Source of the DNA: Leuconostocaceae bacterium ESL0723
Lineage (GTDB): Bacteria > Bacillota > Bacilli > Lactobacillales > Lactobacillaceae
DNA: 64,000 nt
Reading direction: 5' to 3'
Assembly: GCA_029392055.1 (NCBI GenBank)
Contig: CP113928.1
Location: forward strand, 742,501 to 806,500
Part shown: in pieces, positions 7,973-15,078 of the stretch
Position numbering within the stretch: the stretch's first letter is position 1
How the letters are laid out: every line of letters begins with the position of its first letter
Notes under the pieces: model-generated
What the model was told of the DNA's origin: nothing
The model's input: only the letters and a program-made list of their open reading frames with translations
Database searches by the model: none
Program-made: the position numbers and the translations under genes

Positions 7973-8488
7973 TTATTTAGTTGAATCTTCGGAATCATCC
8001 CCGGATTGGGAGGCCTTCTTCAAGTGCACCTTCTTGGAGAGGTTATTGACCACCTTGGACGTGGCATGAACTGCATGCTGCACTTGGTCTTTTCTGGCCT
8101 GTTTCCGCTGTGACTTCCGTTCGGCCTGTTCCTGGGCTAGTTGCTTACTTTCTTCAACGGTAGGCTCATCAACGTAGTACAGCTTCACAAAGGTATCAGG
8201 GCTAACCAAGGCGTTTGGCTTGGGCTCCACTTTAACAATGGTACCGGGGATGGCATTGGCATAATTGGCATTAGCACGGGCCTTCACCGTGGAATGGTTG
8301 AAATTGTACTTATCCACCATCTCATGCGCTTCCTGAGTATCGAGCTTGGTTACATCAGGAATTTTGACGTAGCCTTTGCGGCGGTCAATAAAATCGTTGG
8401 CGAGCTTAGTCCCCTCTTCCAAGATGGTTGGTGTCAGAGCGGCCGTTGCCAGCTTACCAAGCGTTCCTAATAACTTTGACTTTCCCAT
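7973..8488 (-). CDS. PASTA-domain protein
   Basis: A 171-residue protein. After a short N-terminal stretch (GKSKLLGTLGKLATAAL) residues about 50-120 form one PASTA-like domain (KIPDVTKLDTQEAHEMVDKY ... VKVEPKPNALVSPDTFVKLYY). The C-terminus is strongly basic and Ser/Asp-ended. No signal peptide or membrane anchor is clear, unlike PASTA-bearing Ser/Thr kinases or penicillin-binding proteins, so its place in the cell is uncertain. The start at 8488 follows GGAGG at a rather long spacing. It is divergent from the Ser-rich protein gene, with a promoter at 8537-8564. Confidence 0.75.
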   Translation of the reverse strand: MGKSKLLGTLGKLATAALTPTILEEGTKLANDFIDRRKGYVKIPDVTKLDTQEAHEMVDKYNFNHSTVKARANANYANAIPGTIVKVEPKPNALVSPDTFVKLYYVDEPTVEESKQLAQEQAERKSQRKQARKDQVQHAVHATSKVVNNLSKKVHLKKASQSGDDSEDSTK

Positions 8489-8536
8489 GAAATAAAAGTC
8501 CTCCAGTAATCTAAAGGTAACGAGCGTATTACCGGT

Positions 8537-8581
8537 ATTATACAATATCCAAATTTTATCCCAAGGGGTGAATGTTATACT
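8537..8581. promoter_or_regulatory. Divergent promoters, PASTA and Ser-rich genes
   Basis: Minus strand: TTGGGA (8564-8559), 16 bases, TATAAT (8542-8537). Plus strand: TATACT at 8576-8581 without a good -35. Confidence 0.5.
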
Positions 8582-8616
8582 CATTCAGTAAACCCACGTA
8601 TCGCAAAGGAAATCTC

Positions 8617-9087
8617 ATGAAGAAAGTTATTCTGATTATTTCTACTGGCATAGTTGCCTTAATTTTAGTTGCCGGCGTTTGGACCCTAACCAATGAACGC
8701 AGCCATCCCCAAACAGAAACCTACAGTTCTAGCAGCTCGAGCTCATCTTCTTCAAGCAGCTCATCGGAAAGCAGTTCGTCCGAGTCTGACAGTTCTAGTG
8801 TTGATAGCCAGTCTTCCTCGTCCGATGCCGCTTCAACCAGCAGCACGCAACCTAGCGCCAGCCAACCCACGACTGGCAACCAAGTCGTTAACAATGCCAA
8901 TGATGCCATCCAGGTCATCCAAAAAGCCTTAGGCAACAACAGCGATCTTGGCTATGAAGTCCTGTCTGATAATAATGGCACCTACCAAATCAAGGTTGTT
9001 TCCAAGTCAATCCAGGCCCAGGGTGGCACAGGTACCGTCGATATTTACACGGTAATGCCAGACGGATCTTACCAGGCGAAGTACTAA
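8617..9087 (+). CDS. Membrane-anchored serine-rich surface protein
   Basis: A 156-residue protein with one N-terminal membrane segment (residues about 3-25, KKVILIISTGIVALI...) and no lipobox cysteine, so it is probably held by an uncleaved anchor. Residues about 38-80 are a low-complexity Ser/Glu/Asp linker. The C-terminal 55 residues form a small folded region (NANDAIQVIQKAL ... GTVDIYTVMPDGSYQAKY) that I do not recognise. The ATG at 8617 has AAAGGA upstream. Its divergence from a PASTA protein hints at an envelope role, which is inference only. Confidence 0.7.
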   Translation: MKKVILIISTGIVALILVAGVWTLTNERSHPQTETYSSSSSSSSSSSSSSESSSSESDSSSVDSQSSSSDAASTSSTQPSASQPTTGNQVVNNANDAIQVIQKALGNNSDLGYEVLSDNNGTYQIKVVSKSIQAQGGTGTVDIYTVMPDGSYQAKY

Positions 9088-9117
9088 AAACGACATAACC
9101 ATAGGGAGAAATTGCCC

Positions 9118-9621
9118 ATGATGGGAAAAGATGAAATTTACAAATATCTGGATAAAAAGGATATTTGGCATGAAATCACGGAACACCAGGCCGCCTATAA
9201 CATGGCTGATATTGCCAATGTTAACCTACCCTACCCGGACGCCGACGCCAAAAATCTCTTTGTCCGTGATGATAAGAAGCGAAACTACTATTTAATCACG
9301 GTCAAGGGTGATAAAAGAGTAAATCTAAAGGCTTTTCGACAGGAAAACGGTACTCGTCCCCTCTCCTTTGCCTCTGAAAGGGATTTACTGGCAATCATGG
9401 ATCTAAGGCCGGGTTCAGTGACCCCTTTGGGGATTTTAAATGACAGCGATCGCAGGGTTCACTTCTTTATCGATAAAGATTTCCTAGAGGAGTCCGGGTT
9501 GATTGGCGTTCATCCCAACGACAACACCGCGACTGTTTGGCTTAAAACTGCTGATCTAATCGATATCATCAAAGAACATGGTAATGACGTCACGGCCACC
9601 GCAATCCAATCACTCAACTAA
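9118..9621 (+). CDS. Prolyl-tRNA editing (YbaK/ProX-type) deacylase
   Basis: A 167-residue YbaK/ProRS-associated domain protein of the ProX/PrdX type. Typical segments are EHQAAYNMADI, AKNLFVRDDKKRNYYLI, the catalytic-lysine VKGDKRVNLK and GSVTPLGILND. Stand-alone members hydrolyse mischarged Ala-tRNA(Pro) or similar aminoacyl-tRNAs. ATG codons at 9118 and 9121 are both possible; GGGAG at 9104-9108 gives good spacing to 9118, and a TTG at 9112 is less likely. Confidence 0.85.
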   Translation: MMGKDEIYKYLDKKDIWHEITEHQAAYNMADIANVNLPYPDADAKNLFVRDDKKRNYYLITVKGDKRVNLKAFRQENGTRPLSFASERDLLAIMDLRPGSVTPLGILNDSDRRVHFFIDKDFLEESGLIGVHPNDNTATVWLKTADLIDIIKEHGNDVTATAIQSLN

Positions 9622-9661
9622 GACAGTCTGATTGATGTGCCCCTGAGAAAAATGGAAGATT

Positions 9662-10165
9662 ATGACTGCAGTTACTGCCTTTACAATTAACAATTTAGCG
9701 ATTGAGATTGTCCCCACTGAACTAGACCAGGCCGAGGCGCTCTACGCCCTGGTAGATACTAACCGTCCAACCCTATCCAAATGGTTCTCCTGGGTAGATA
9801 CCATGCAGTCAGTCGTCGACGAACGAGATTTCATCGCCTATGCCCAAAACAAGGCCAAGCAGCGGGGACTTTTCATGTTCACCATCTTGGCTAACAACCA
9901 GGCCATTGGCATGATTGACCTGCATAATATTGCTGGCCAGCAGGCGGAATTTGGCTACTGGCTGGCTAATAATTATCAGGGCCGGGGCATTGCCTCGGCT
10001 GCCGTTAGGCACGTTGGTGAGTATGCCGCCCGACACCTCAACCTAGACCACCTCATTATCAAGGCCGATAAAGATAATCTAGCCAGCATTCGAGTAGCCC
10101 AGCGTAACGGTTTTGAACCAATCGGGGATAATCACCTCGTCGCCTTTATACGGACTAAATGGTAG
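9662..10165 (+). CDS. GNAT acetyltransferase, RimJ/RimL-like
   Basis: A 167-residue N-acetyltransferase. The acetyl-CoA binding strand-loop appears as YWLANNYQGRGIASAAV (about residues 99-115), followed by NLASIRVAQRNGF near the C-terminus. The N-terminus (EIVPTELDQAEALYALVDTNR) resembles the ribosomal-protein serine acetyltransferase (RimL/YdaF) subgroup. The true substrate may be a ribosomal N-terminus or a small molecule. The ribosome site is weak (GGAAG). Confidence 0.75.
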   Translation: MTAVTAFTINNLAIEIVPTELDQAEALYALVDTNRPTLSKWFSWVDTMQSVVDERDFIAYAQNKAKQRGLFMFTILANNQAIGMIDLHNIAGQQAEFGYWLANNYQGRGIASAAVRHVGEYAARHLNLDHLIIKADKDNLASIRVAQRNGFEPIGDNHLVAFIRTKW

Positions 10166-10182
10166 TCCCACCCCGACCCGGA

Positions 10183-10210
10183 TTGACTTGGGTCCGATTC
10201 ATGTTATACT
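10183..10210 (+). promoter_or_regulatory. Promoter of small RNA copy 1
   Basis: TTGACT (10183-10188), 16-base spacer, TATACT (10205-10210), overlapping the end of the acetyltransferase region. Confidence 0.65.
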
Positions 10211-10216
10211 AAATTT

Positions 10217-10340
10217 ATAGAAAAGAGCCGCAGCTGGAACTGCGACTCCTTCTAGCCAATCCGTTCGAAACGGTGACTAACCAAATAGTTTTCTGAAATA
10301 ACCATCGCGGCCGTCAAGCGAGATGGTTATTTTTTATTGC
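10217..10340 (+). ncRNA. Small structured RNA, copy 1 (orphan antitoxin-like)
   Basis: About 120 bases, nearly the same as 11268-11388. It has a first hairpin GAGCCGCAG/CTGCGACTC, a second CCGTT/AACGG hairpin, the invariant block GGTGACTAACCAAATAG, and a terminator ATAACCATC/GATGGTTAT with TTTTTT. In the first stem one base pair differs from copy 2 on both sides (C-G versus T-A), which supports a selected fold. Unlike copy 2 no toxin frame faces it: only a vestigial ATG-CCA-GGC-AAT-AAA-AAA-TAA remains on the opposite strand. Confidence 0.7.
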
Positions 10341-10362
10341 CTGGCATGCGCAACCCAAACAA

Positions 10363-10408
10363 GCAAAAAAGCCCATCCGTCACTCAAAACGGACTGGGCT
10401 TTTTATTT
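10363..10408. terminator. Terminator of the secreted-protein gene
   Basis: AAAAAAGCCCATCCGT (10365-10380) / ACGGACTGGGCTTTTT (10389-10404), usable on both strands; serves the minus-strand gene. Confidence 0.85.
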
Positions 10409-10417
10409 AGCAGAAAC

Positions 10418-11044
10418 TTATACCAGTGAACCAAAAATCTTAGCTACTTGGGATGCCAGGGCTGAGAAACCGCTCGTTACGCTCGGAATTACGTTTCCAA
10501 GGGCCCCAACCAAGTTGTTGAAGGAACTAACCAGATTGGCAGCACCGTTAACCACTGAGGCAATGGCGTTTTCAACGTCCCCAACTGAACCGATGCCGTG
10601 AGCTAGGCCCTGGTTTAGCTTAGTCAGCTGGTTGGCCAAGGCGATGAAGGCGTCAGAGGCTTGGTTGAATCCCTGCAACTGGGCATTCGTTAGCTTACCC
10701 CAGCCAGCGTTAAAGGCCGTCAGGGAATCACCCAACTTAGTCAAAGCAGTACCGGCCTGGATCAAGAAGTTATCTAGACCGTCCAACTTGTTGAGCAAGC
10801 CGTTTCCAATCTTAGACCCAATGTCCTGGCGGTTATCTTGCACTGCCTGCTGGGAAGCCTTCAGGTTATTCAGTGAACTCTTGACCTCCTGGGTATTGCT
10901 CTTGATATCAGCACCCTGGTTGTCTAGCGGAGCAGACTTGGGTGCTGTCTCAGCAGCATATACCTGGGTTGATGGCGCTGCTACTGCAAAGCCAATCAAA
11001 CCAGTCAACGAAGAAACAGCAGCAATCTTAACAACGTTTTTCAT
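10418..11044 (-). CDS. Secreted helical protein of unknown function
   Basis: A 208-residue protein with a clear Sec signal peptide (KNVVKIAAVSSLTGLIGFAVAA, cleavage likely after VYA near residue 30). The mature part is Leu/Asn/Gln/Ala-rich with heptad-like repeats (KSSLNNLKASQQAVQ; LTKLGDSLTAF; NAIASVVNGAANLVSSFNNLVGAL), suggesting amphipathic helices. No anchor, LPXTG or known domain is seen. It lies between the two small-RNA copies, so it was caught in, or caused, their duplication. GAAAGG lies upstream of the ATG. I do not assign a function. Confidence 0.65.
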   Translation of the reverse strand: MKNVVKIAAVSSLTGLIGFAVAAPSTQVYAAETAPKSAPLDNQGADIKSNTQEVKSSLNNLKASQQAVQDNRQDIGSKIGNGLLNKLDGLDNFLIQAGTALTKLGDSLTAFNAGWGKLTNAQLQGFNQASDAFIALANQLTKLNQGLAHGIGSVGDVENAIASVVNGAANLVSSFNNLVGALGNVIPSVTSGFSALASQVAKIFGSLV

Positions 11045-11255
11045 ATCGCGTTTACCTTTCGCCCAACCTAAGCGCCAGGGCTTGGTCGGGTTCCTCTCTC
11101 TATTTGCGTTTCTGCTATATTCTAAATTGTATAGGCAACTTAATAAAAAATAAAGTTAAATTTAATGTAATTTTAAGGTAACCTTAACTTAATTATTGTC
11201 ACGAAATCGTTACACAAATTCGGCTTAATAGAGCCATTTTGCGGGAGATTTATGC

Positions 11256-11261
11256 TATAAT
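11256..11261 (+). promoter_or_regulatory. Extended -10 promoter of small RNA copy 2
   Basis: TGCTATAAT (extended -10). No good -35 is seen at normal spacing. Confidence 0.55.
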
Positions 11262-11267
11262 CTGACC

Positions 11268-11388
11268 AATAGAAAAGAGTCGTAGCTGGAACTACGACTC
11301 CCTAGCGAATCCGTTACAAACGGTGACTAACCAAATAGTTTTCTAAATAACCATCGCGGCCGTCAAGCGAAGATGGTTATTTTTTATT
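11268..11388 (+). ncRNA. Type I antitoxin RNA, copy 2
   Basis: About 120 bases. Hairpin 1 is GAGTCGTAG (11277-11285) / CTACGACTC (11292-11300), hairpin 2 CCGTT/AACGG (11311-11323), and the terminator ATAACCATC (11347-11355) / GATGGTTAT (11372-11380) with TTTTTT. Its 3' end runs through the stop codon of the convergent toxin gene (11377-11481), so toxin mRNA and this RNA are complementary over their shared 3' region. This is the layout known for TxpA/RatA and BsrG/SR4 in Bacillus. Confidence 0.75.
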
Positions 11389-11481
11389 GCTAAGTTTTAT
11401 TAGCTCAACAATTAAGGCCAGGAGCGACAGGACAAACATCCCGAAGCCCAGCAGTAATTGTAAGACGTCCGCGGTGGACAT
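11377..11481 (-). CDS. Holin-like type I toxin peptide
   Basis: A 34-residue hydrophobic peptide starting MSTADVLQLLLGFGMFVL and ending LIKLSNKK: a short polar N-terminus, one transmembrane helix, and a charged tail. This is the shape and wording of the putative holin-like toxin family (Hol_Tox), whose members depolarise the cell's own membrane when over-expressed. AAAGGAG is seven bases upstream of the ATG. The stop codon lies inside the terminator of the convergent antitoxin RNA. Confidence 0.75.
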   Translation of the reverse strand: MSTADVLQLLLGFGMFVLSLLALIVELIKLSNKK

Positions 11482-11499
11482 CTGGCTTCTCCTTTCCTA

Positions 11500-11588
11500 G
11501 ATTCTGGAGTTACAGTTTTAACACCATAAGCACCACCTCCATTCCGGGATAGCCACCGTCTTCACTTATTCACTATGCTGATATTATA
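11500..11588 (-). promoter_or_regulatory. Toxin promoter and leader with five-codon uORF
   Basis: TGCTATAAT extended -10 on the minus strand (TATAAT = 11588-11583). The roughly 95-base leader contains GGAGGTGGTGCTT followed by ATG-GTG-TTA-AAA-CTG-TAA, a five-codon frame with its own strong ribosome site, ahead of the toxin's site. It could occupy ribosomes or control toxin translation. Confidence 0.5.
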
Positions 11589-11595
11589 GCATATA

Positions 11596-11619
11596 AAAAG
11601 GGAACAAATGTTCCCTTTT
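11596..11619. repeat. Perfect 11-bp inverted repeat
   Basis: AAAAGGGAACA, two bases, TGTTCCCTTTT, next to the toxin promoter. It could be a symmetric terminator or an operator; I cannot decide. Confidence 0.6.
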
Positions 11620-11739
11620 GGTCATAAATTGTAATGATTAGCTGCAGAGACAGTTGTTATATGTGCTGGTTAAAACGTTGATATTTAGCGGTTAACACTC
11701 ACCACACAAAAAAGCACCAATCCCTTGTTGCTTTTTTCA

Positions 11740-11925
11740 TTAACTAGGTAGGACCCAATAGTTATCACTGTTGTGGTCCTTAACGTAGTTGGCAAATTCC
11801 TTGGACTCATAAGCTTTCTTCTTGATCGTAGCGGCCACTAAGAAGTACTGCGAATGGACATTTTCAGCCAGGAGCATGGTCTTAGATGGAACCTTTCTTA
11901 ATCCAAAAATGTACGGCTGAACCTT
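11740..11925 (-). pseudogene. Remnant of a second metQ-like gene (3' end)
   Basis: In frame it reads as the last ~50 residues of the intact gene at 13059-13892 (SKTMLLAENV, SQYFLVAAT, KEFANYVKDHNSDNYWVLP), with an 11-codon in-frame deletion between two KK-A repeats and several substitutions. Similarity fades near 11900-11925 and the first three quarters of the gene are gone. A decayed copy of the terminator remains at 11706-11737. It marks an old tandem duplication. Confidence 0.85.
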
Positions 11926-11970
11926 CTTTAAGATTCGTCACGCTTAATGAGAATCGAATAAAACTGCTGT

Positions 11971-12951
11971 TTAAAGCTTTTTAAAATGGTATGGTTTAAA
12001 AAATGTTTGGAGATTGAAATGTCCCTGCTTGTCCATTTTTTTCTGTTCAGTTTTGCAACGAATATAAGAATTTTCTCCCGAAAGGACTCCGTATTTTTTA
12101 TCCAATTCACCTATTTTATCTAGCTTCATCGGGGTGTTAAAAATATAATTAGTTTTCATAAAGTATGTTTCTTTAACGTGTTTTAGGTCATTTATGTTTC
12201 TTTCGATCAAAATTATTTTATGAAAATGATTATTATAGCTCCATATGAAAATAGGAATCGTTACAAGTAGTAAGACAACCAATATTACAAGCCATACTGT
12301 TGCCAAAATATTTAGATAATAATTGTTCGTTTCCATAATTGGGCTAATCATAAATTGAACTGCTCTCTTTGAGAACGATATAAGCGATTTTAAATAGGTT
12401 TGAATTGTTGCTACAGCAACATTAATTTTAGATACTATAAGGATTATTGCGCTAACTGTAAGACCTTGCACAAGTTTCGGAGACCACTTGTCCCATTCTG
12501 TTTGATTTTCTAAATATTTTTTATAGGCATTTAAACTAGCAATGGTCTCCACAAAATCATTTCGCTGAAACATACTCAATTTAAAGTAAAATAGCAGTCT
12601 TCTTAGTTTAAGATGATCTTCAAATTTCTTTGAAAAATAGTATATGAATATAAAAAACAGGTTCATAGACATTGTTACTACCATAAGAGCATAAGTTACA
12701 AAAATGCCAATCACTATCCAATTTGAATGAAAGAACTTTTTGTAAAATACACACAACGTAAAAAAAGTAATAGACAAGATTATGATGGCCCATAAATAAA
12801 TAACACGAATTTTTGTCTTAGGTACTCCAGTAAATAATTGTTTATAAAGTACCAAAGCAGTGGGAAGCTGAATGGGGTTTCTCCTAATGAATTTTTTTAT
12901 ATTACGTTCATCACTTTTGCTTATTTTTATTTGATTCACATCCTGTTGCAT
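11971..12951 (-). CDS. AT-rich membrane protein of unknown function
   Basis: A 326-residue protein with four hydrophobic segments, in two pairs (about residues 50-110 and 165-255), separated by a basic stretch, and a hydrophilic C-terminus. No known motif. The start at 12951 follows GGGAGAG; an earlier in-frame GTG at 12981 abuts a TATAAT (12987-12982) and is unlikely. The gene is markedly more AT-rich than its neighbours, with AAA/ATT/TTA codons dominating. It is inserted between an intact metQ-like gene and the remnant of another, so it was probably acquired. It resembles the window-start gene in composition and style only. Confidence 0.7.
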   Translation of the reverse strand: MQQDVNQIKISKSDERNIKKFIRRNPIQLPTALVLYKQLFTGVPKTKIRVIYLWAIIILSITFFTLCVFYKKFFHSNWIVIGIFVTYALMVVTMSMNLFFIFIYYFSKKFEDHLKLRRLLFYFKLSMFQRNDFVETIASLNAYKKYLENQTEWDKWSPKLVQGLTVSAIILIVSKINVAVATIQTYLKSLISFSKRAVQFMISPIMETNNYYLNILATVWLVILVVLLLVTIPIFIWSYNNHFHKIILIERNINDLKHVKETYFMKTNYIFNTPMKLDKIGELDKKYGVLSGENSYIRCKTEQKKMDKQGHFNLQTFFKPYHFKKL

Positions 12952-13026
12952 GTTTCTCTCCCTGCATGTATAAGTATTCACATTATACCACTAGAGTAGA
13001 ATTGACCCGTCTCAAATCAAGAGCAA

Positions 13027-13056
13027 CAAAAAAGCACCAATCACTTGGTGCTTTTT
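13027..13056 (-). terminator. Terminator of the metQ-like gene
   Basis: AAAAAGCACCAA / TTGGTGCTTTTT with loop TCAC. Confidence 0.85.
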
Positions 13057-13058
13057 CC

Positions 13059-13892
13059 TTAATTAGGCAGGACCCAGTAGTTATCACTGTTGTGGTCCTT
13101 AACGTAGTTAGCAAATTCTTTTGACTCATAAGCCTTCTTGACGTCCTTAGCCCACTGGGTATCAGCCTTCTTCTTGGTCGTAGCGGCCACTAAGAAGTAC
13201 TGGGACTGAACGTTTTCAGCCAGGAGCATGGTCTTAGAGGACACCTTGGCATTAAAGGCGACCGAGCCTGGCAAGATTACGTAAGAGAAATCCGAAGTTG
13301 AACGCGGAATCGTTGACGAATCAATTTCCTTAAAGTTCAAGTGGTGTGGATTATCAACCACGTCCTTACCAGTGGCCTTAATGGGATCGATGCCGCTCTT
13401 CAGCTTAATCCAACCAGCCTTTTCCAGCAGCTGGTATGCCCGGGCCGTGTTGGATGGGTCATTTGGCACGGCAATCGTGTCACCATCACTTACATCACTC
13501 AAACTCTTCTTTTGGGCTGGATAAATACCCATCGGCACGGTCGGAATCTTAGTCAAAGCGGTCAAATCGCCGTGCTTTTCCTTATTGAAATTGTTCAAGT
13601 AAGCCGTGTGCTGGTCAACATTCAAATCGACCTCGTTGTCATTCAAGGCCACATCGGCGTTTAGCAAATTCGTGAAGGACTTATTCTCAACCTTATACCC
13701 TTCCTTTTCTAGGATTGGCTTAACCCCATCCAAGAAAAGCTGGCTGTAAGGACCAGGTGAACTCGCTAGAACAATTGTCTTATCCGAGCTGCTACTCTTG
13801 CTGCTCTTTTGATGCGATTGACCAAAGGCAAAGTAGGTCCCAATTAGGATTACGATGACAACTAGGCCACCAATCCAGTAACTTTTTTTCAT
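13059..13892 (-). CDS. MetQ/NlpA-family substrate-binding protein
   Basis: A 277-residue periplasmic-type binding protein of the NlpA family (IVLASSPGPYSQLFLDGVKPILEKEGY; NEVDLNVDQHTAYLNNF; DGDTIAVPNDPSNTARAY), the family of methionine-binding MetQ. Unusually, there is no lipobox and no cysteine anywhere: the N-terminal hydrophobic helix (residues about 5-24) must act as an uncleaved anchor, followed by a Ser/Lys linker. The start overlaps the peptidase stop (ATGA). No metN or metP partner is adjacent, so it must share a transporter encoded elsewhere. The ligand may be methionine or a related amino acid or peptide. Confidence 0.85.
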   Translation of the reverse strand: MKKSYWIGGLVVIVILIGTYFAFGQSHQKSSKSSSSDKTIVLASSPGPYSQLFLDGVKPILEKEGYKVENKSFTNLLNADVALNDNEVDLNVDQHTAYLNNFNKEKHGDLTALTKIPTVPMGIYPAQKKSLSDVSDGDTIAVPNDPSNTARAYQLLEKAGWIKLKSGIDPIKATGKDVVDNPHHLNFKEIDSSTIPRSTSDFSYVILPGSVAFNAKVSSKTMLLAENVQSQYFLVAATTKKKADTQWAKDVKKAYESKEFANYVKDHNSDNYWVLPN

Positions 13893-15055
13893 TTACTTGT
13901 CCCCTCCTTGGCAAAGTAGGCTTGTAAGGCATAAACGGAACGAACGTACCAGGCCGCCCCAATTTTCAGGGTGCCATCATCAACGACTAGGTCCGAATGA
14001 TGGAGCCCGTTGTTGGCACCACTACCAATAAAGGCAAAGACGCTTGGAATTTCTTCCGTATAGTAGGCAAAGTCCTCGCCACCGGCCGTTGCTGGCATGT
14101 CAACCAGCTCGGCCTGGTCGGCAATCGCTTCGGCCAAAAATGGCGTTAATTGAGGGCTATTTTGCAGGACTGGTGGTCCGGGCTGCCAGTCAATCTCGGC
14201 CTTGAGGCCGTAGCTAGCGGCCTGAGCCTCAACTACCTGGTAGAACTGCTTGTGGGCAAGCTCCCGGTCCTCACCCCCAAAGGTCCGAATCGTTCCTTCA
14301 AACCAGGCGTCATCGGGAATCACGTTCCAGGTCTTACCACCCTCGATGTGGGTAACCGACAGGACACTTTGATGGTTGGGGTTCAAAGTCCGGCTAATCA
14401 CGGTTTGCAAGGCCGTAATCGTGTTAGCCAGCCCAACGATGGGATCAATGTTTTCATGGGGCTTGGCCGCATGACCGCCAACCCCGTGGAAGGTCACGGC
14501 AAACTTATCGACCGCTGCGGTCCGAGGCCCAGACTGGACACTGATTTGACCAACTGGGAGGCGAGGCTGGTTATGGAAACCAACGATGGCCTCTACGTCA
14601 GCCACGCCGTTATTTTCCAGCACCTCTTTAGCCCCAACATTGGTTTCTTCGGCTGGCTGGAAGAGCAACCGCACCTTGATCTTGATTTCTTTTTCGTGTT
14701 CCTTAAGCAACTGCGAGGCTGCCAGAAGCGAGGTCAGGTGCAGGTCGTGGCCACAGGCATGCATGACCCCGGCGTTCTGAGAACTAAAGTCCAGGTTAGT
14801 TTGTTCCTGAATCGGCAGGGCGTCAATGTCGGCCCGCAGGGCGATGGTGTGCTCGGCGTCTTCCGGTCCAATTTCAGCTAGGACGCCAGTTTTGAGTCCT
14901 GGTGGCGTGACAATCCGGTAACCCAGTTCGCTGAGATAATTGTGGATGAGGACCGTGGTTTCGGACTCCTTACTGGACAGTTCTGGGTGCTGGTGGAAAT
15001 AGTGCCGGACGGCTGCCCAGTCGGTCAAAGTTCTCTGGTCGGTTTTTAAGGCCAT
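13889..15055 (-). CDS. M20-family amidohydrolase/peptidase
   Basis: A 389-residue metal-dependent amidohydrolase of the M20D type (N-acyl-amino acid or N-acetyl-diaminopimelate deacylases, hippurate hydrolase). Seen are RHYFHQHPELSSKE near the N-terminus, the metal-binding HACGHDLH, PAEET, GFHNQP and the C-terminal GGEDFAYY. The start at 15055 follows GGGGGAG. Coupling to a NlpA-type binding protein suggests that it releases amino acids (perhaps methionine) from imported N-acylated or peptide forms, which is inference. Confidence 0.88.
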   Translation of the reverse strand: MALKTDQRTLTDWAAVRHYFHQHPELSSKESETTVLIHNYLSELGYRIVTPPGLKTGVLAEIGPEDAEHTIALRADIDALPIQEQTNLDFSSQNAGVMHACGHDLHLTSLLAASQLLKEHEKEIKIKVRLLFQPAEETNVGAKEVLENNGVADVEAIVGFHNQPRLPVGQISVQSGPRTAAVDKFAVTFHGVGGHAAKPHENIDPIVGLANTITALQTVISRTLNPNHQSVLSVTHIEGGKTWNVIPDDAWFEGTIRTFGGEDRELAHKQFYQVVEAQAASYGLKAEIDWQPGPPVLQNSPQLTPFLAEAIADQAELVDMPATAGGEDFAYYTEEIPSVFAFIGSGANNGLHHSDLVVDDGTLKIGAAWYVRSVYALQAYFAKEGTSK

Positions 15056-15078
15056 AATGCTCCCCCTCTGCAAAATAA

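Noticed and set aside
8693-8939. Open frames in both strands over the Ser-rich region
   Set aside because: Low-complexity Ser codons create open frames in other phases; only the 8617 frame has start signals and an anchor.
10632-11153. Plus-strand open frame of 173 codons opposite the secreted-protein gene
   Set aside because: Antisense shadow; the signal peptide and ribosome site support the minus-strand frame.
10217-11388. The two RNA copies as ends of an insertion sequence or transposon
   Set aside because: They are in direct orientation, contain promoters and terminators, and no transposase lies between them.
12952-12981. Longer N-terminus of the AT-rich protein from a GTG at 12981
   Set aside because: The GTG abuts the -10 TATAAT, so it would be upstream of or at the transcription start; the ATG at 12951 has GGGAGAG.
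14150-14881. Plus-strand open frame of 243 codons
   Set aside because: Antisense shadow of the M20 peptidase gene; composition and lack of start signals argue against a gene.
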